Shown here: positions 34,088 to 41,931 of the stretch, in pieces | How the letters are laid out: each line of letters starts with the position of its first letter | Numbering within the stretch: the stretch's first letter is position 1 | Assembly: GCA_036501625.1 (NCBI GenBank) | Contig: DASXZY010000037.1 | Span: forward strand, 1-64,000 | Direction: 5' to 3' | DNA length: 64,000 bases | DNA from: Palsa-1400 sp036501625 | Lineage (GTDB): Bacteria; Verrucomicrobiota; Verrucomicrobiia; Limisphaerales; Palsa-1400 | Translations under genes and position numbers: made by a program | The notes under the pieces: generated by a model | What the model was told of the DNA's origin: nothing | What the model saw: only the letters and a program-made list of their open reading frames with translations | Databases searched by the model: none

Positions 34088-34275
34088 ATTTATTCCAGAG
34101 CAACGCGGCGCATCGCAGCCAATTGCGGCAGATTACGGTAGATTGCGATATTTTCGGTTTATGAAACCTAAACCTGCGCACAGCGGCCAAACGCCTTCGA
34201 TCTCCATTTTGGCCCGCCACCCTCATTCCTGGATTCCCCGCTTGCGGCGGAGCCGTGCGTTTTTATAATGCGGCC

Positions 34276-35580
34276 ATGCTCGACATTAGATTAATTCGGG
34301 AAAAGACCGATTTTGTCCGCCAGCGCCTGGCTTCGCGCCATGGCGGTGACGAGAAAAAAATCGACGAGGTTCTCGCCCTCGACGACCGCCGGCGCAAGGC
34401 TCTGGCGGAAGTCGAGAAACTCAAGGCCGAGCGCAATCGCGCCTCCAAGGAAATCGGCGCCTTGATGGCTCAAAAAAAATCCGCCGAGGCCGAAGCGAAA
34501 AAAGCGGAGACGCGCGACCTGGGCGAGAAGATCGCCGCGCTGGACAAAGAGAGCGCCCAAGCCGGGCAGGAGCGGGATGCGCTCATGCTGCAATTGCCCA
34601 ACTTGCCGCACGACGCCGTCAAGCTGGGCCGGTCGGCCGAGGACAACGCGGAAGTGCGCGCCTGGGGTGAAAAAGCGCGGCTCGATTTCAAGCCCAAAAC
34701 GCACGTCGAATTGTGCGAGAGCCTCAAGCTGGTGGATTTCGCGCGCGGAGCCAAAATTTCCGGGAGCGGATTTCTTATTTACACTGGCTGGGGAGCGCGC
34801 CTGGAGCGGGCCCTGATTCAATTTCTGCTTGATCTGCACACCGGCGAGCACGGCTATACCGAGATTTCCCCGCCCTTCCTGGTTGGGCGCGATTGCATGG
34901 TGGGCGTCGGCCAATTTCCCAAGTTCGCCGACCAATATTACGGCGTGCAGGAAGGCAACGATGCCTCGACGCTGGGCCGCCTTTTCCTCATCCCGACCGC
35001 CGAGACGCCCGTGGCCAATATTCACCGGGACGAAATTCTGCCTGACAGCCAGTTGCCTGTTTGTTACTGCGCCTATACGCCATGTTTTCGCGGCGAGGCT
35101 GGCGCGGCGGGAGTCGGCACGCGCGGAATGATTCGCGTGCATCAATTTGACAAGGTCGAGCTGATCAAGATTGCGCGCCCCGAGCAGGGCTACGAGGAAT
35201 TGGAGAAATTGACCGCCAATGCCGAGCGCGTCCTTCAATTGCTCGGCCTGCATTATCGCGTCGTCCAGCTTTGCACCGGCGACATGGGTTTTGCCAGCGC
35301 GATGACCTACGACATCGAGGTCTGGGCCCCCGGCCAGGGGCAGTATTTGGAAGTGTCCAGTTGCTCCAACTGCGAGGATTTCCAGGCGCGCCGCATGCAT
35401 CTGCGATTCAAATCCGCCGAGGGCGAAAACAAATTTCCGCATATCCTCAACGGCAGCGGCACGGCCCTGGCCCGCCTCTTTGTGGCTTTGGTGGAAACCT
35501 ATCAACAGGCTGACGGCAGCGTGACCGTGCCCCCGGCCTTGCAACCTTGGTTGAAAATCAGCCGCATCGCCGCTCCGTAA
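34276..35580 (+). CDS. serS: Seryl-tRNA synthetase
   Basis: 434 residues from the ATG at 34276 (MLDIRLIREK), the typical SerS start. The N-terminal long coiled-coil arm (residues about 30-105) binds tRNA-Ser. The class II core shows motif 2-type RGEAGAAGVGTRGMIRVHQF, the ATP/serine region FLIPTAETPVANIH, SSCSNCEDFQARRM, and motif 3 NGSGTALARLFVALVETYQQ. It charges tRNA-Ser (and Sec tRNA). Its stop overlaps the glgA start by one base, so the two are co-transcribed. Confidence 0.96.
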   Translation: MLDIRLIREKTDFVRQRLASRHGGDEKKIDEVLALDDRRRKALAEVEKLKAERNRASKEIGALMAQKKSAEAEAKKAETRDLGEKIAALDKESAQAGQERDALMLQLPNLPHDAVKLGRSAEDNAEVRAWGEKARLDFKPKTHVELCESLKLVDFARGAKISGSGFLIYTGWGARLERALIQFLLDLHTGEHGYTEISPPFLVGRDCMVGVGQFPKFADQYYGVQEGNDASTLGRLFLIPTAETPVANIHRDEILPDSQLPVCYCAYTPCFRGEAGAAGVGTRGMIRVHQFDKVELIKIARPEQGYEELEKLTANAERVLQLLGLHYRVVQLCTGDMGFASAMTYDIEVWAPGQGQYLEVSSCSNCEDFQARRMHLRFKSAEGENKFPHILNGSGTALARLFVALVETYQQADGSVTVPPALQPWLKISRIAAP

Positions 35581-37040
35581 TGAGAATTCTGATCGCTAGC
35601 AGCGAGGTCCTTCCATACTCCAAAACAGGCGGCCTGGCCGATATGGCCGGCGCCCTCGCCAAATTCCTCGCGCGCGCGGGCCACACCGCGGGCGTGGTCA
35701 CGCCGCTTTATCGCGGCACGCGCAAGCGATGGCCCGGCATGCGGCCGCTGGACATGAAACTGGATGTGCCGCTCGGAGACACGCGCGTGACGGGCGGCGT
35801 GTGGACGCTGGAGCCGGCTCCCGGTTTGACGGTTTATTTTATCGAACAGCCGGAGTTTTTTGACCGGAGCGATCTTTACCAGGAGAACGGCGCGGATTTC
35901 GAGGACAACGCGGAGCGGTTCGTGTTCTTTTCCAAATGCGCCGCCCACCTGGCGCGCCATCTGCCGTGGCGGCCGGAATTGCTGCACGTCCATGATTGGC
36001 AGGCGGCGCTGGCTCCGCTGTTTTTGCGCGACCAGCTTTGGCGCGAAGTTTCACCCTCCGCGCCGCCCACCTGCCTGACCATTCACAATCTGGCTTACCA
36101 GGGCAATTTTGACGCGGCGAAATTCGGTTTGACAAATCTGCCCCCCGCCTATTTCCAGAGCGAGGGCGTCGAGTTTTATGGCCGGATGAGCTGCTTAAAG
36201 GCCGGCCTTTCCTACGCGGATCAAATCACCACCGTCAGCCCGCGCTACGCCCGCGAAATCACGACCGAGGAACTGGGCAGCGGCTTGGACGGCATCTTGC
36301 GCCGCCGGCAGAATGTTCTTCATGGCATTCTCAATGGCGTCGATTACGACGAGTGGAACACGGAAGGCAATCCGCATTTGAAATTTCCCTACAACGCCGG
36401 CGACCTGAACGGCAAGGAGGCCGGCAAGGCCATGTTGCGCGCGGAATTCGGTTTGGCGGAAACGCCCGACACGCCCCTGTTCGGAACCGTCACGCGCCTG
36501 GCGGAGCAAAAAGGGGTGGACCTGCAACTGGCGGCATTGCAGGAGATGCTCGCGGGGAACATGCAATTTGTGCTGCTGGGCAGCGGCCAGCGCGAATACG
36601 AACGGGGCTATCGCAGCCTGGCCCAGCGCTATCCCGGCAAGTGCGCCGTCCAAATTGGGTTTGACACCGGTTTGTCGCACCGCCTGGAGGCCGGATGTGA
36701 TTTCTACTTGATGCCCTCGCGCTTCGAGCCGTGCGGGCTGAATCAAATGTACAGCCTCCGTTACGGCACGATTCCCATTGTGCGGGCCACGGGCGGCTTG
36801 GACGATTCGGTGACGGACATCGCGGAGGACGCGGACGCGGCCGATGGAATCAAATTTAGCGAGTACTCCGTGCGCGCGCTGGCCAAGGCCATTCGCAAGG
36901 CCCAGGCGCTTTACGCGGACAAGCCGCTCATGCGCCATTACCAGCACAACGCCATGACCCGCGATTTTTCATGGGACAGAACCGTCTCCGAATATATCGC
37001 CCTTTACGAGGAAATTATTGGAAAAACCAAGAAAGATTGA
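35580..37040 (+). CDS. glgA: Glycogen synthase, ADP-glucose dependent
   Basis: 486 residues from the ATG at 35580 (TAATG overlap with serS). GT5 family: the N-terminal KTGGLADMAGALAKFLARAG contains the ADP-glucose-binding KTGGL; HVHDWQAALAPLFLRDQLW and SFYADQITTVSPRYARE-like segments follow. The C-terminal domain has VDLQLAALQEML, MPSRFEPCGLNQMYSLRYGT and ATGGLDDSVTD. It elongates alpha-1,4-glucan. No other glg gene is adjacent; the serS partnership is unusual. Confidence 0.95.
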   Translation: MRILIASSEVLPYSKTGGLADMAGALAKFLARAGHTAGVVTPLYRGTRKRWPGMRPLDMKLDVPLGDTRVTGGVWTLEPAPGLTVYFIEQPEFFDRSDLYQENGADFEDNAERFVFFSKCAAHLARHLPWRPELLHVHDWQAALAPLFLRDQLWREVSPSAPPTCLTIHNLAYQGNFDAAKFGLTNLPPAYFQSEGVEFYGRMSCLKAGLSYADQITTVSPRYAREITTEELGSGLDGILRRRQNVLHGILNGVDYDEWNTEGNPHLKFPYNAGDLNGKEAGKAMLRAEFGLAETPDTPLFGTVTRLAEQKGVDLQLAALQEMLAGNMQFVLLGSGQREYERGYRSLAQRYPGKCAVQIGFDTGLSHRLEAGCDFYLMPSRFEPCGLNQMYSLRYGTIPIVRATGGLDDSVTDIAEDADAADGIKFSEYSVRALAKAIRKAQALYADKPLMRHYQHNAMTRDFSWDRTVSEYIALYEEIIGKTKKD

Positions 37041-37121
37041 TGAAAAGGGCCGCAGGCGCCGTCCAAACTCGCCGTAGATGAAGTGTAACTTTATGGCGCA
37101 ACCAAGCGTCCAAATTAAAGC

Positions 37122-37862
37122 ATGAAACAAACAGGAAAAAGGCCCGGGGAGGCCGCCCAAACGGCATTCACTTTGATCGAGTTGCTGGTGGTCATTGCCA
37201 TCATTGCCATCCTGGCGAGCATGCTTCTGCCCGCCCTGGGCGCGGCCAAGGAAAGCGGGCGCCGGACCAAGTGCGTGAGCAACGTGCATGAACTGGGACT
37301 GGCTGCCATGATGTACGTCAGTGACAACGGCAACGCCTACCCTCCGCGCAACGGGATCGAGCGCTGGCCCACCCTGTTGCTTCCCTACTACAAGGCCACC
37401 AACATGATCATTTGCCCCAGTGAGACCACCATACCCGTCAGCGGCGGCGGCAATACGAACCAATATCCCGCCGATTGCGCCGCGCGCTCTTATCTCATCA
37501 ACGGCTTCAATGACGGATACTGGCAAAAATACAACGACCCGAACGCCTACCGGGACGTCAACATGCCCTTCCTTTCCGAGAACGATGTGCCGCTGCCGTC
37601 GGCCACGATTCTCTTCGGCGAAAAGCTGACTTACGCGCCGGATTTCTTCATGGACTATTTCGATTACGACGACGGATTGAAGCTCGACCAGAACAAGCAC
37701 AACCGGAGCTTGTCAAGCACAAACATCGGCGGATCGGTCAACGGATTTGTCGATGGCAGCGTGCAGTTCCTGAAAGTGTTCCAAGGATTCTCGCCAGTCG
37801 TGATTTGGTGCACAACGCAGCAATACCGCACCAACACGGCCGGGGCCGCGCCTCCCGCCTGA
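37122..37862 (+). CDS. Pseudopilin-like protein (prepilin N-terminal, H-X9-DG type)
   Basis: 246 residues. Leader KQTGKRPGEAAQTA, then FTLIELLVVIAIIAILASML with Glu5; the processing residue is Ala. LPALGAAKESGRRTKCVSNV is the usual start of the head domain, and the C-terminus has GSVNGFVDGSVQFLKVF, the 'H..g.N..f.DGsv' motif of the family in a variant form. Genomes of this phylum carry dozens of these stand-alone pseudopilins; each may be a secreted or surface cargo of a T2SS-like machine. Confidence 0.85.
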   Translation: MKQTGKRPGEAAQTAFTLIELLVVIAIIAILASMLLPALGAAKESGRRTKCVSNVHELGLAAMMYVSDNGNAYPPRNGIERWPTLLLPYYKATNMIICPSETTIPVSGGGNTNQYPADCAARSYLINGFNDGYWQKYNDPNAYRDVNMPFLSENDVPLPSATILFGEKLTYAPDFFMDYFDYDDGLKLDQNKHNRSLSSTNIGGSVNGFVDGSVQFLKVFQGFSPVVIWCTTQQYRTNTAGAAPPA

Positions 37863-37870
37863 TGCCCCCA

Positions 37871-38308
37871 TTATTGGGCAGTCGGCCGCGTGCTGAAGTC
37901 CACTGTGCCCTTGACTCTGCCGGCTTCGAGCAAAAGCCGGTAAGTCACACCGGGTTCCAAAGCATCGGCCTGCGTGTTTTTGACAGCCGGCTTCATCCCG
38001 CGGATGGGCTGGCCGTAACGGAAGGCGCGGGTGGGGACAGAATTGCTGTCAGATATCAGATGCCACACCGGGCGGCTGGCAGAATTGAACTTGCCGTCTT
38101 CAAACGGGATGACTTCCACGCTGGTCAGTTTGAAGCCGTCATTTAACGCGAAGAAAACCGGCCACACGGCTGCCTCGCCGCGGCGGGGCAGGCGCAGCGA
38201 CGCGTTGATGGCCATTTGCTCCGGCGCGAAGCGGTTGCGATTCATGTAAATCGAAAGGCCAATCAGCGCCGCCAGCGCCACGAGCCATGTCCATTCTTTT
38301 GTCTTCAT
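37871..38308 (-). CDS. Membrane-anchored protein of unknown function
   Basis: 145 residues: an N-terminal membrane helix (TWLVALAALIGLSIYM, residues 7-22) then a soluble beta-rich part (FFALNDGFKLTSVEVIPFED, FSTRPTAQ end). It is downstream of tag in the mutM-trpF-tag run, 13 bases after it. No family recognised. Confidence 0.6.
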   Translation of the reverse strand: MKTKEWTWLVALAALIGLSIYMNRNRFAPEQMAINASLRLPRRGEAAVWPVFFALNDGFKLTSVEVIPFEDGKFNSASRPVWHLISDSNSVPTRAFRYGQPIRGMKPAVKNTQADALEPGVTYRLLLEAGRVKGTVDFSTRPTAQ

Positions 38309-38321
38309 TCTCCAGGTGTTG

Positions 38322-38888
38322 TCAAACCTCGCGATGCCGGAAGCACTCTAATAGATGGTCGTTCACCATTCCAGTGGCCTGCATGTGCGCGTAACAGATT
38401 GTCGAGCCGACGAAGTTAAATCCGCGCTGTTTCAAGTCCTTGCTCATCGCGTCCGATTCCGTCGTGCGCGCGGGCACGTCCTTCATCGAGCGGCGATGAT
38501 TGACAATCGGCCGCCCATCCACGAACCGCCAAATGTATTTGTCAAAGCTGCCAAATTCCTCCTGCACGGCCAGGAAGGCCTTTGCGTTTTGGACGGCGGA
38601 TGCGATTTTCAGGCGGTTGCGAATGAGGCCCGAATGAGCCAGCAGTTGGCTGATCTTGGCCGGGTTGTAGCGTGCGACTTTGGCCGGATCGAATTGATCG
38701 AAAGCGGCCCGGTAATTCTCGCGCTTCTTCAAAACGATGTGCCAGCTCAATCCAGCCTGGGCTCCTTCCAGGATGAGAAACTCGAAGAGCGCGCGGTCGT
38801 CGTGCAACGGAACGCCCCACTCGGTGTCGTGATAGGCCCTGTAAAGATCATCGGCGGGCCAGGGACAGCGAATGATTGGCTTGCTCAT
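38322..38888 (-). CDS. tag: DNA-3-methyladenine glycosylase I
   Basis: 188 residues from the ATG at 38888 (MSKPIIRCPW). Matches the Tag family: CPW start with Cys as zinc ligand, YHDTEWGVPLHDDRALFEFL, LEGAQAGLSWHIVLKKRENY, GSTICYAHMQATGMVNDHLL and ECFRH with the C-terminal His/Cys zinc ligands. It removes 3-methyladenine from DNA. It is next to mutM and trpF on the same strand, so two base-excision enzymes are grouped. Confidence 0.94.
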   Translation of the reverse strand: MSKPIIRCPWPADDLYRAYHDTEWGVPLHDDRALFEFLILEGAQAGLSWHIVLKKRENYRAAFDQFDPAKVARYNPAKISQLLAHSGLIRNRLKIASAVQNAKAFLAVQEEFGSFDKYIWRFVDGRPIVNHRRSMKDVPARTTESDAMSKDLKQRGFNFVGSTICYAHMQATGMVNDHLLECFRHREV

Positions 38889-38892
38889 AGGG

Positions 38893-39510
38893 TCAGGCAT
38901 TGCGCGCGGCGGCGATGAAGTCCTGCATTTTCCGGGCGTCCTTTTTTCCCGGAGACGCTTCAACCCCGCTGGAAACATCCACCCCGAAGGGCTGCGTTTT
39001 GCGCACCGCCTCCGCCACATTTTGGGGCGTCAATCCGCCCGCCAAAAAGATCGGCCGGCCAAACTTTTTGGCTTCGAGCGCGAGGTCCCAATTGAAAGTC
39101 TCGCCCGTCCCGCCCGCCTTGTCCGCCACGTAACTGTCAAGGAGAAAGGCATCGGTGTGATAGGCTTCGAGGGCCGCCAGCGAATCGACTCCGCGCACAC
39201 GGAAAGCTTTCATGGTCATCACGCCGAACTGCGCGCAGAACTCCGGTGTTTCGGCGCCGTGAAATTGGAGCAGGTTCAGTTGACAAAGCTGGATGGCGGC
39301 CATGACTTCGTCCGCCGCGGGGTCCACGAAAACTCCCGTCCGCAGAATATGGGCGGGCACATTCCGGGCCAGTTCCTGCGCGGCCTCCAGCGAAAGGTGG
39401 CGCGGACTTCCGGCAAAAAACATGAACCCCAGCGCGTCCGCGCCCGCCTGCACGGCGGCTTCAGCGTCGGCCACGCTGGTCATGCCGCAGATTTTGACCT
39501 TGATGTCCAC
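38893..39510 (-). CDS. trpF: Phosphoribosylanthranilate isomerase
   Basis: 205 residues from a GTG at 39510 preceded by GAGG; the frame extends upstream into mutM but the family starts at VKICGMTS. Beta/alpha-barrel motifs: VKICGMTSVADAEAA (catalytic Cys), ADALGFMFFAGSPRHLS, LLQFHGAETPEFC, FLLDSYV and IFLAGGLTPQNVAEAV, ending GVDVSSGVEASPGKKD. Catalytic Cys and the barrel Asp (LLDS) are present. It does the third step of tryptophan synthesis. Other trp genes are not adjacent. Confidence 0.95.
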   Translation of the reverse strand: MDIKVKICGMTSVADAEAAVQAGADALGFMFFAGSPRHLSLEAAQELARNVPAHILRTGVFVDPAADEVMAAIQLCQLNLLQFHGAETPEFCAQFGVMTMKAFRVRGVDSLAALEAYHTDAFLLDSYVADKAGGTGETFNWDLALEAKKFGRPIFLAGGLTPQNVAEAVRKTQPFGVDVSSGVEASPGKKDARKMQDFIAAARNA

Positions 39511-39532
39511 CGCCTCATTATCCCCAAGCCGT

Positions 39533-40327
39533 TCACTTTTGGCAACTCCCGCACCAGCAAGTCGTGCGGCCGGCGACTTCGGCGCGCAGCAAAGGAGAGC
39601 CATCGCGCGGGCACCGGCCGCCCTTGCCCCAGCGCTGATGAAAGAGCCAGGCGGCGGGCGGGTCCCCATAATCCGCGGCGACGGTCCGCATGGCCTCGCG
39701 GCAGACGGAGCGGGTGCGCCTGTAAAGTTGTTTGATTTGGGGCGGGCTTAATTTGCCGGCGGGATGCTTGGGATGCAGCGCCGCCTGCCAGAGAATCTCA
39801 TCCGCCATCCAATTTCCCACGCCGGGAAAACCGTCCTGCATGAGCAGCGCGCCCTTGAGCGGCTGGCGGGCGTGGCGGCGCAAAAACTGATCCATCGCCT
39901 GGCGTGTAAATCCATTTGACAGAATCTGCGCGGGCAGGCTGGTTCGCCACAGCGGGGCGGCGGCGCCCGCGTGAAAGCGGATGCGGCCGAATTGCCGCGG
40001 GTCCGTGAAGACGAGGCTTTGCCTGCGCTGGCGCAGCACGAGATGATCGTGCCGCCCAGCTTGGTATTGGGGCGGTTCGGCCCGCAAGCTTCCTGTCATT
40101 CCCAGATGCACTCCCAGCCAGCCGCCGCGGGGAAAGCGAAAGAACATTTGTTTGCCGTGCGCTTCCGAGCTGGCCAGCGCCGCTCCCGTCAATAATTTGC
40201 GGAGCGCCCGCGCGTCGGTCCCGCGAAGGACGCGCGAATCGGGATGCGCTTCGACGGCGAGGACTTTTTGCTTCATCCCGCACTGCCATTGTTTGCGATA
40301 ATGCTCCACTTCGGCCAGTTCCGGCAT
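39533..40327 (-). CDS. mutM: Formamidopyrimidine-DNA glycosylase
   Basis: 264 residues, start PELAEVE (catalytic Pro2 after Met removal, Glu3). Core: LGVHLGMTGSLRAEP, FTDPRQFGRIRF, LMQDGFPGVGNWMADEILW (helix-two-turn-helix), and a C-terminal zinc finger. In the finger the second ligand position is Asp (CPRD) where the family has Cys, with CWCGSC at the other end; the finger may coordinate differently. Removes oxidised purines. First gene of the minus-strand run; 22 bases before trpF. Confidence 0.93.
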   Translation of the reverse strand: MPELAEVEHYRKQWQCGMKQKVLAVEAHPDSRVLRGTDARALRKLLTGAALASSEAHGKQMFFRFPRGGWLGVHLGMTGSLRAEPPQYQAGRHDHLVLRQRRQSLVFTDPRQFGRIRFHAGAAAPLWRTSLPAQILSNGFTRQAMDQFLRRHARQPLKGALLMQDGFPGVGNWMADEILWQAALHPKHPAGKLSPPQIKQLYRRTRSVCREAMRTVAADYGDPPAAWLFHQRWGKGGRCPRDGSPLLRAEVAGRTTCWCGSCQK

Positions 40328-40650
40328 GGCCCCACTGTAAGACGCGCGGCCGCCATTTGGCAACGCGCATCCGGTTTTGCCCATAAGGGAATCACCGATA
40401 AACGAGTCTATTGACAAGTTCCCCTTATTGAGAGACGTTAGCGCCGCGGCACGGGTCAGGCCGCCATCGCAAAACGCGAAATCCGGAAGCGATGTCGAGC
40501 GCGAACACGCGAGGGTCCGCCGCAGTTGCCAGTTTCCCCCAACAACAACAGACGCTGGTTTTCCCGCGTCCACGCGCATGATTTGATCCGGGCCGGCCGT
40601 CCCGGCCAGGGTCGAAAACGACAGAGGCACATAAATAACCCATAAGAAAT
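40328..40650. other. Divergent intergenic region, mutM / outer-membrane protein
   Basis: About 320 bp shared by two divergent promoters. An imperfect inverted repeat (ATAAGGGAA at 40383-40391, TTCCCCTTAT at 40419-40428) and a GC hairpin (GGCCGG/CCGGCC type, about 40589-40605) lie here. A TTGACA occurs at 40411-40416 without a clear -10 partner. No coding signal. Confidence 0.4.
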
Positions 40651-41307
40651 ATGAAATCGAATAACATGAAAAACAGCCGATTGGGATTGTTGGGGAGCGC
40701 CGCCATTTTGGCGGCCTGCGCCACCGCCGCTTCCGCGGCCGGCGACGTCACTCAGGGTTTTTACATCAGCTCCGACACGGGTCTTAACCTGATGTCGGGC
40801 GTCCACGACTCGGCAGGCGGCGTCACGAAGCTCGACCCCGGCGTCCGCTGGGGGCTGGAGGCCGGATATGGGATCAAGCTGGCTGACCAGTTGACACTGG
40901 GATTTGAGGGCGAGTCCGGGTTCATCTGGAACCAGTTAAGCTCCTACAGCACTCCCTTCAGCGGTGAGCAGGAGTTCGGCGGCAACAACTATCAGGTGCC
41001 GATTCTCGGCAATGTGGTCCTCAACTATCATTGGGGCAAATGGACCGGTTACGTTGGAGCCGGCGGCGGCGTGGATTACATCTCGCTCAACGCCCGGTCC
41101 GGAGCCGACATGCCCATTGTCCTGGCGGGCAGCGACTTCGGCCCAGCCGCGCAAGGCGAAATTGGTGTCAAGTATCAAATCTGCCAGAGCACCGAAGTGG
41201 GCGTTGGCTATAAATACCTGACGGCCTTTTCCGAGAGCCTTTCCGGCAACCGGCTTAGCGAAGTCAACAATCACGCCATCAGTTTGTCATTGACCTACCA
41301 CTTCTAA
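40651..41307 (+). CDS. Outer-membrane beta-barrel protein
   Basis: 218 residues; a second start at 40666 is possible. Signal peptide to about residue 30 (LGLLGSAAILAACATAASA). The mature part has alternating strands of an eight-stranded barrel: GFYISSDTGLNLMSGV, WGLEAGYGIKLADQLTLGFE, VVLNYHWGKWTGYVGAGGGV, GVGYKYLTAFSESL and the C-terminal SLSLTYHF with terminal Phe, the BAM signal. Resembles OmpW/OmpA-like small porins. Function beyond that unknown. Confidence 0.82.
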   Translation: MKSNNMKNSRLGLLGSAAILAACATAASAAGDVTQGFYISSDTGLNLMSGVHDSAGGVTKLDPGVRWGLEAGYGIKLADQLTLGFEGESGFIWNQLSSYSTPFSGEQEFGGNNYQVPILGNVVLNYHWGKWTGYVGAGGGVDYISLNARSGADMPIVLAGSDFGPAAQGEIGVKYQICQSTEVGVGYKYLTAFSESLSGNRLSEVNNHAISLSLTYHF

Positions 41308-41370
41308 CCGAAGCAGCGGTCTTTCCCTATCGGGGCCTGGTTCCTCCGGCCCCGGCAGGGTCGCAGCCGC

Positions 41371-41398
41371 CCGTGTTCTGGACAGCGCCGGAACACGG
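41371..41398. terminator. Bidirectional terminator between barrel protein and acetyltransferase
   Basis: CCGTGTTC and GAACACGG arms (with a further near-paired TGG/CCG) flank a short loop, between convergent genes ending at 41307 and 41405. A GGTTTT tract follows on the plus strand. Suited to ending both transcripts. Confidence 0.6.
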
Positions 41399-41404
41399 AC
41401 GGTT

Positions 41405-41926
41405 TTATCCATCGGCTGGCCGCTCTGGAACCGGCAGGATCAACTGGTAGAACATTGCGTCCAGCCAACGCCCGAATTTGAACCCGGCTTCCCGAATGGT
41501 CCCGCAACATGTGAAGCCCAGCCCCTCGTGCAGGCGGATGCTGACGGCGTTGGACGAATCAATCACGCCAATGAGCGCATGGACATCCTGGCCGCGCGCG
41601 GCGGCAATGATTTCTGTCAATAAGCGTTTTCCAAGGCCGCGCCCGCGAAATCGCGCGTCCACATACACGGAATGTTCGACGGTGTACTTGTAAGCCGGGA
41701 ACGCCCGAAAAGTCCCATAACTGGCAAAACCCATCAACTCCCCGGCTTCGTTTTCCACGCCGATAACCGGAAATTTCCCCTTTTGTTTGACATCAAACCA
41801 GGCGGCCATCGTCTCCATGGTGCGGGACTTGTATTCGTAAAGGACTGTGGAATGCGCGATGGCATCGTTGAAAATGCCCAGGATCGGCTGCGCGTGGCGT
41901 TGGACGTCGCAATCGATGAGCTTCAT
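41405..41926 (-). CDS. GNAT-family N-acetyltransferase (phosphinothricin-type)
   Basis: 173 residues. Motif A of GNAT is present: HSVYVDARFRGRGLGKRLLT. FNDAIAHSTVLYEYKSRTME and IGVIDSSNAVSIRLHEGLGF match the phosphinothricin/methionine sulfoximine acetyltransferase subgroup. It acetylates a small amine with acetyl-CoA. It lies just behind the RND operon in the same direction, six bases after the outer-membrane factor, and may be a drug-modifying partner. Confidence 0.82.
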   Translation of the reverse strand: MKLIDCDVQRHAQPILGIFNDAIAHSTVLYEYKSRTMETMAAWFDVKQKGKFPVIGVENEAGELMGFASYGTFRAFPAYKYTVEHSVYVDARFRGRGLGKRLLTEIIAAARGQDVHALIGVIDSSNAVSIRLHEGLGFTCCGTIREAGFKFGRWLDAMFYQLILPVPERPADG

Positions 41927-41931
41927 AGCCT

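Larger units (their letters stand above)
33406..34275. other. Long intergenic region with repeats and an inverted repeat
   Basis: About 870 bp between xylulokinase/small membrane gene and serS. It contains copy 2 of the dispersed hairpin repeat (33498-33790), a perfect GC inverted repeat at 34071-34087, and a motif at 34121-34148 related to the duplicated tail downstream of the SDR gene. The apparent open frames here arise from the repeats. The serS promoter should lie in its last part. Confidence 0.5.

Noticed and set aside
33894..34226. Minus and plus frames of 87-110 codons before serS
   Set aside because: No protein-like composition, and they overlap repeat motifs and a GC inverted repeat.
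40411..40440. TTGACA as promoter of the outer-membrane protein
   Set aside because: No matching -10 box at normal spacing and more than 200 bp from the start codon.
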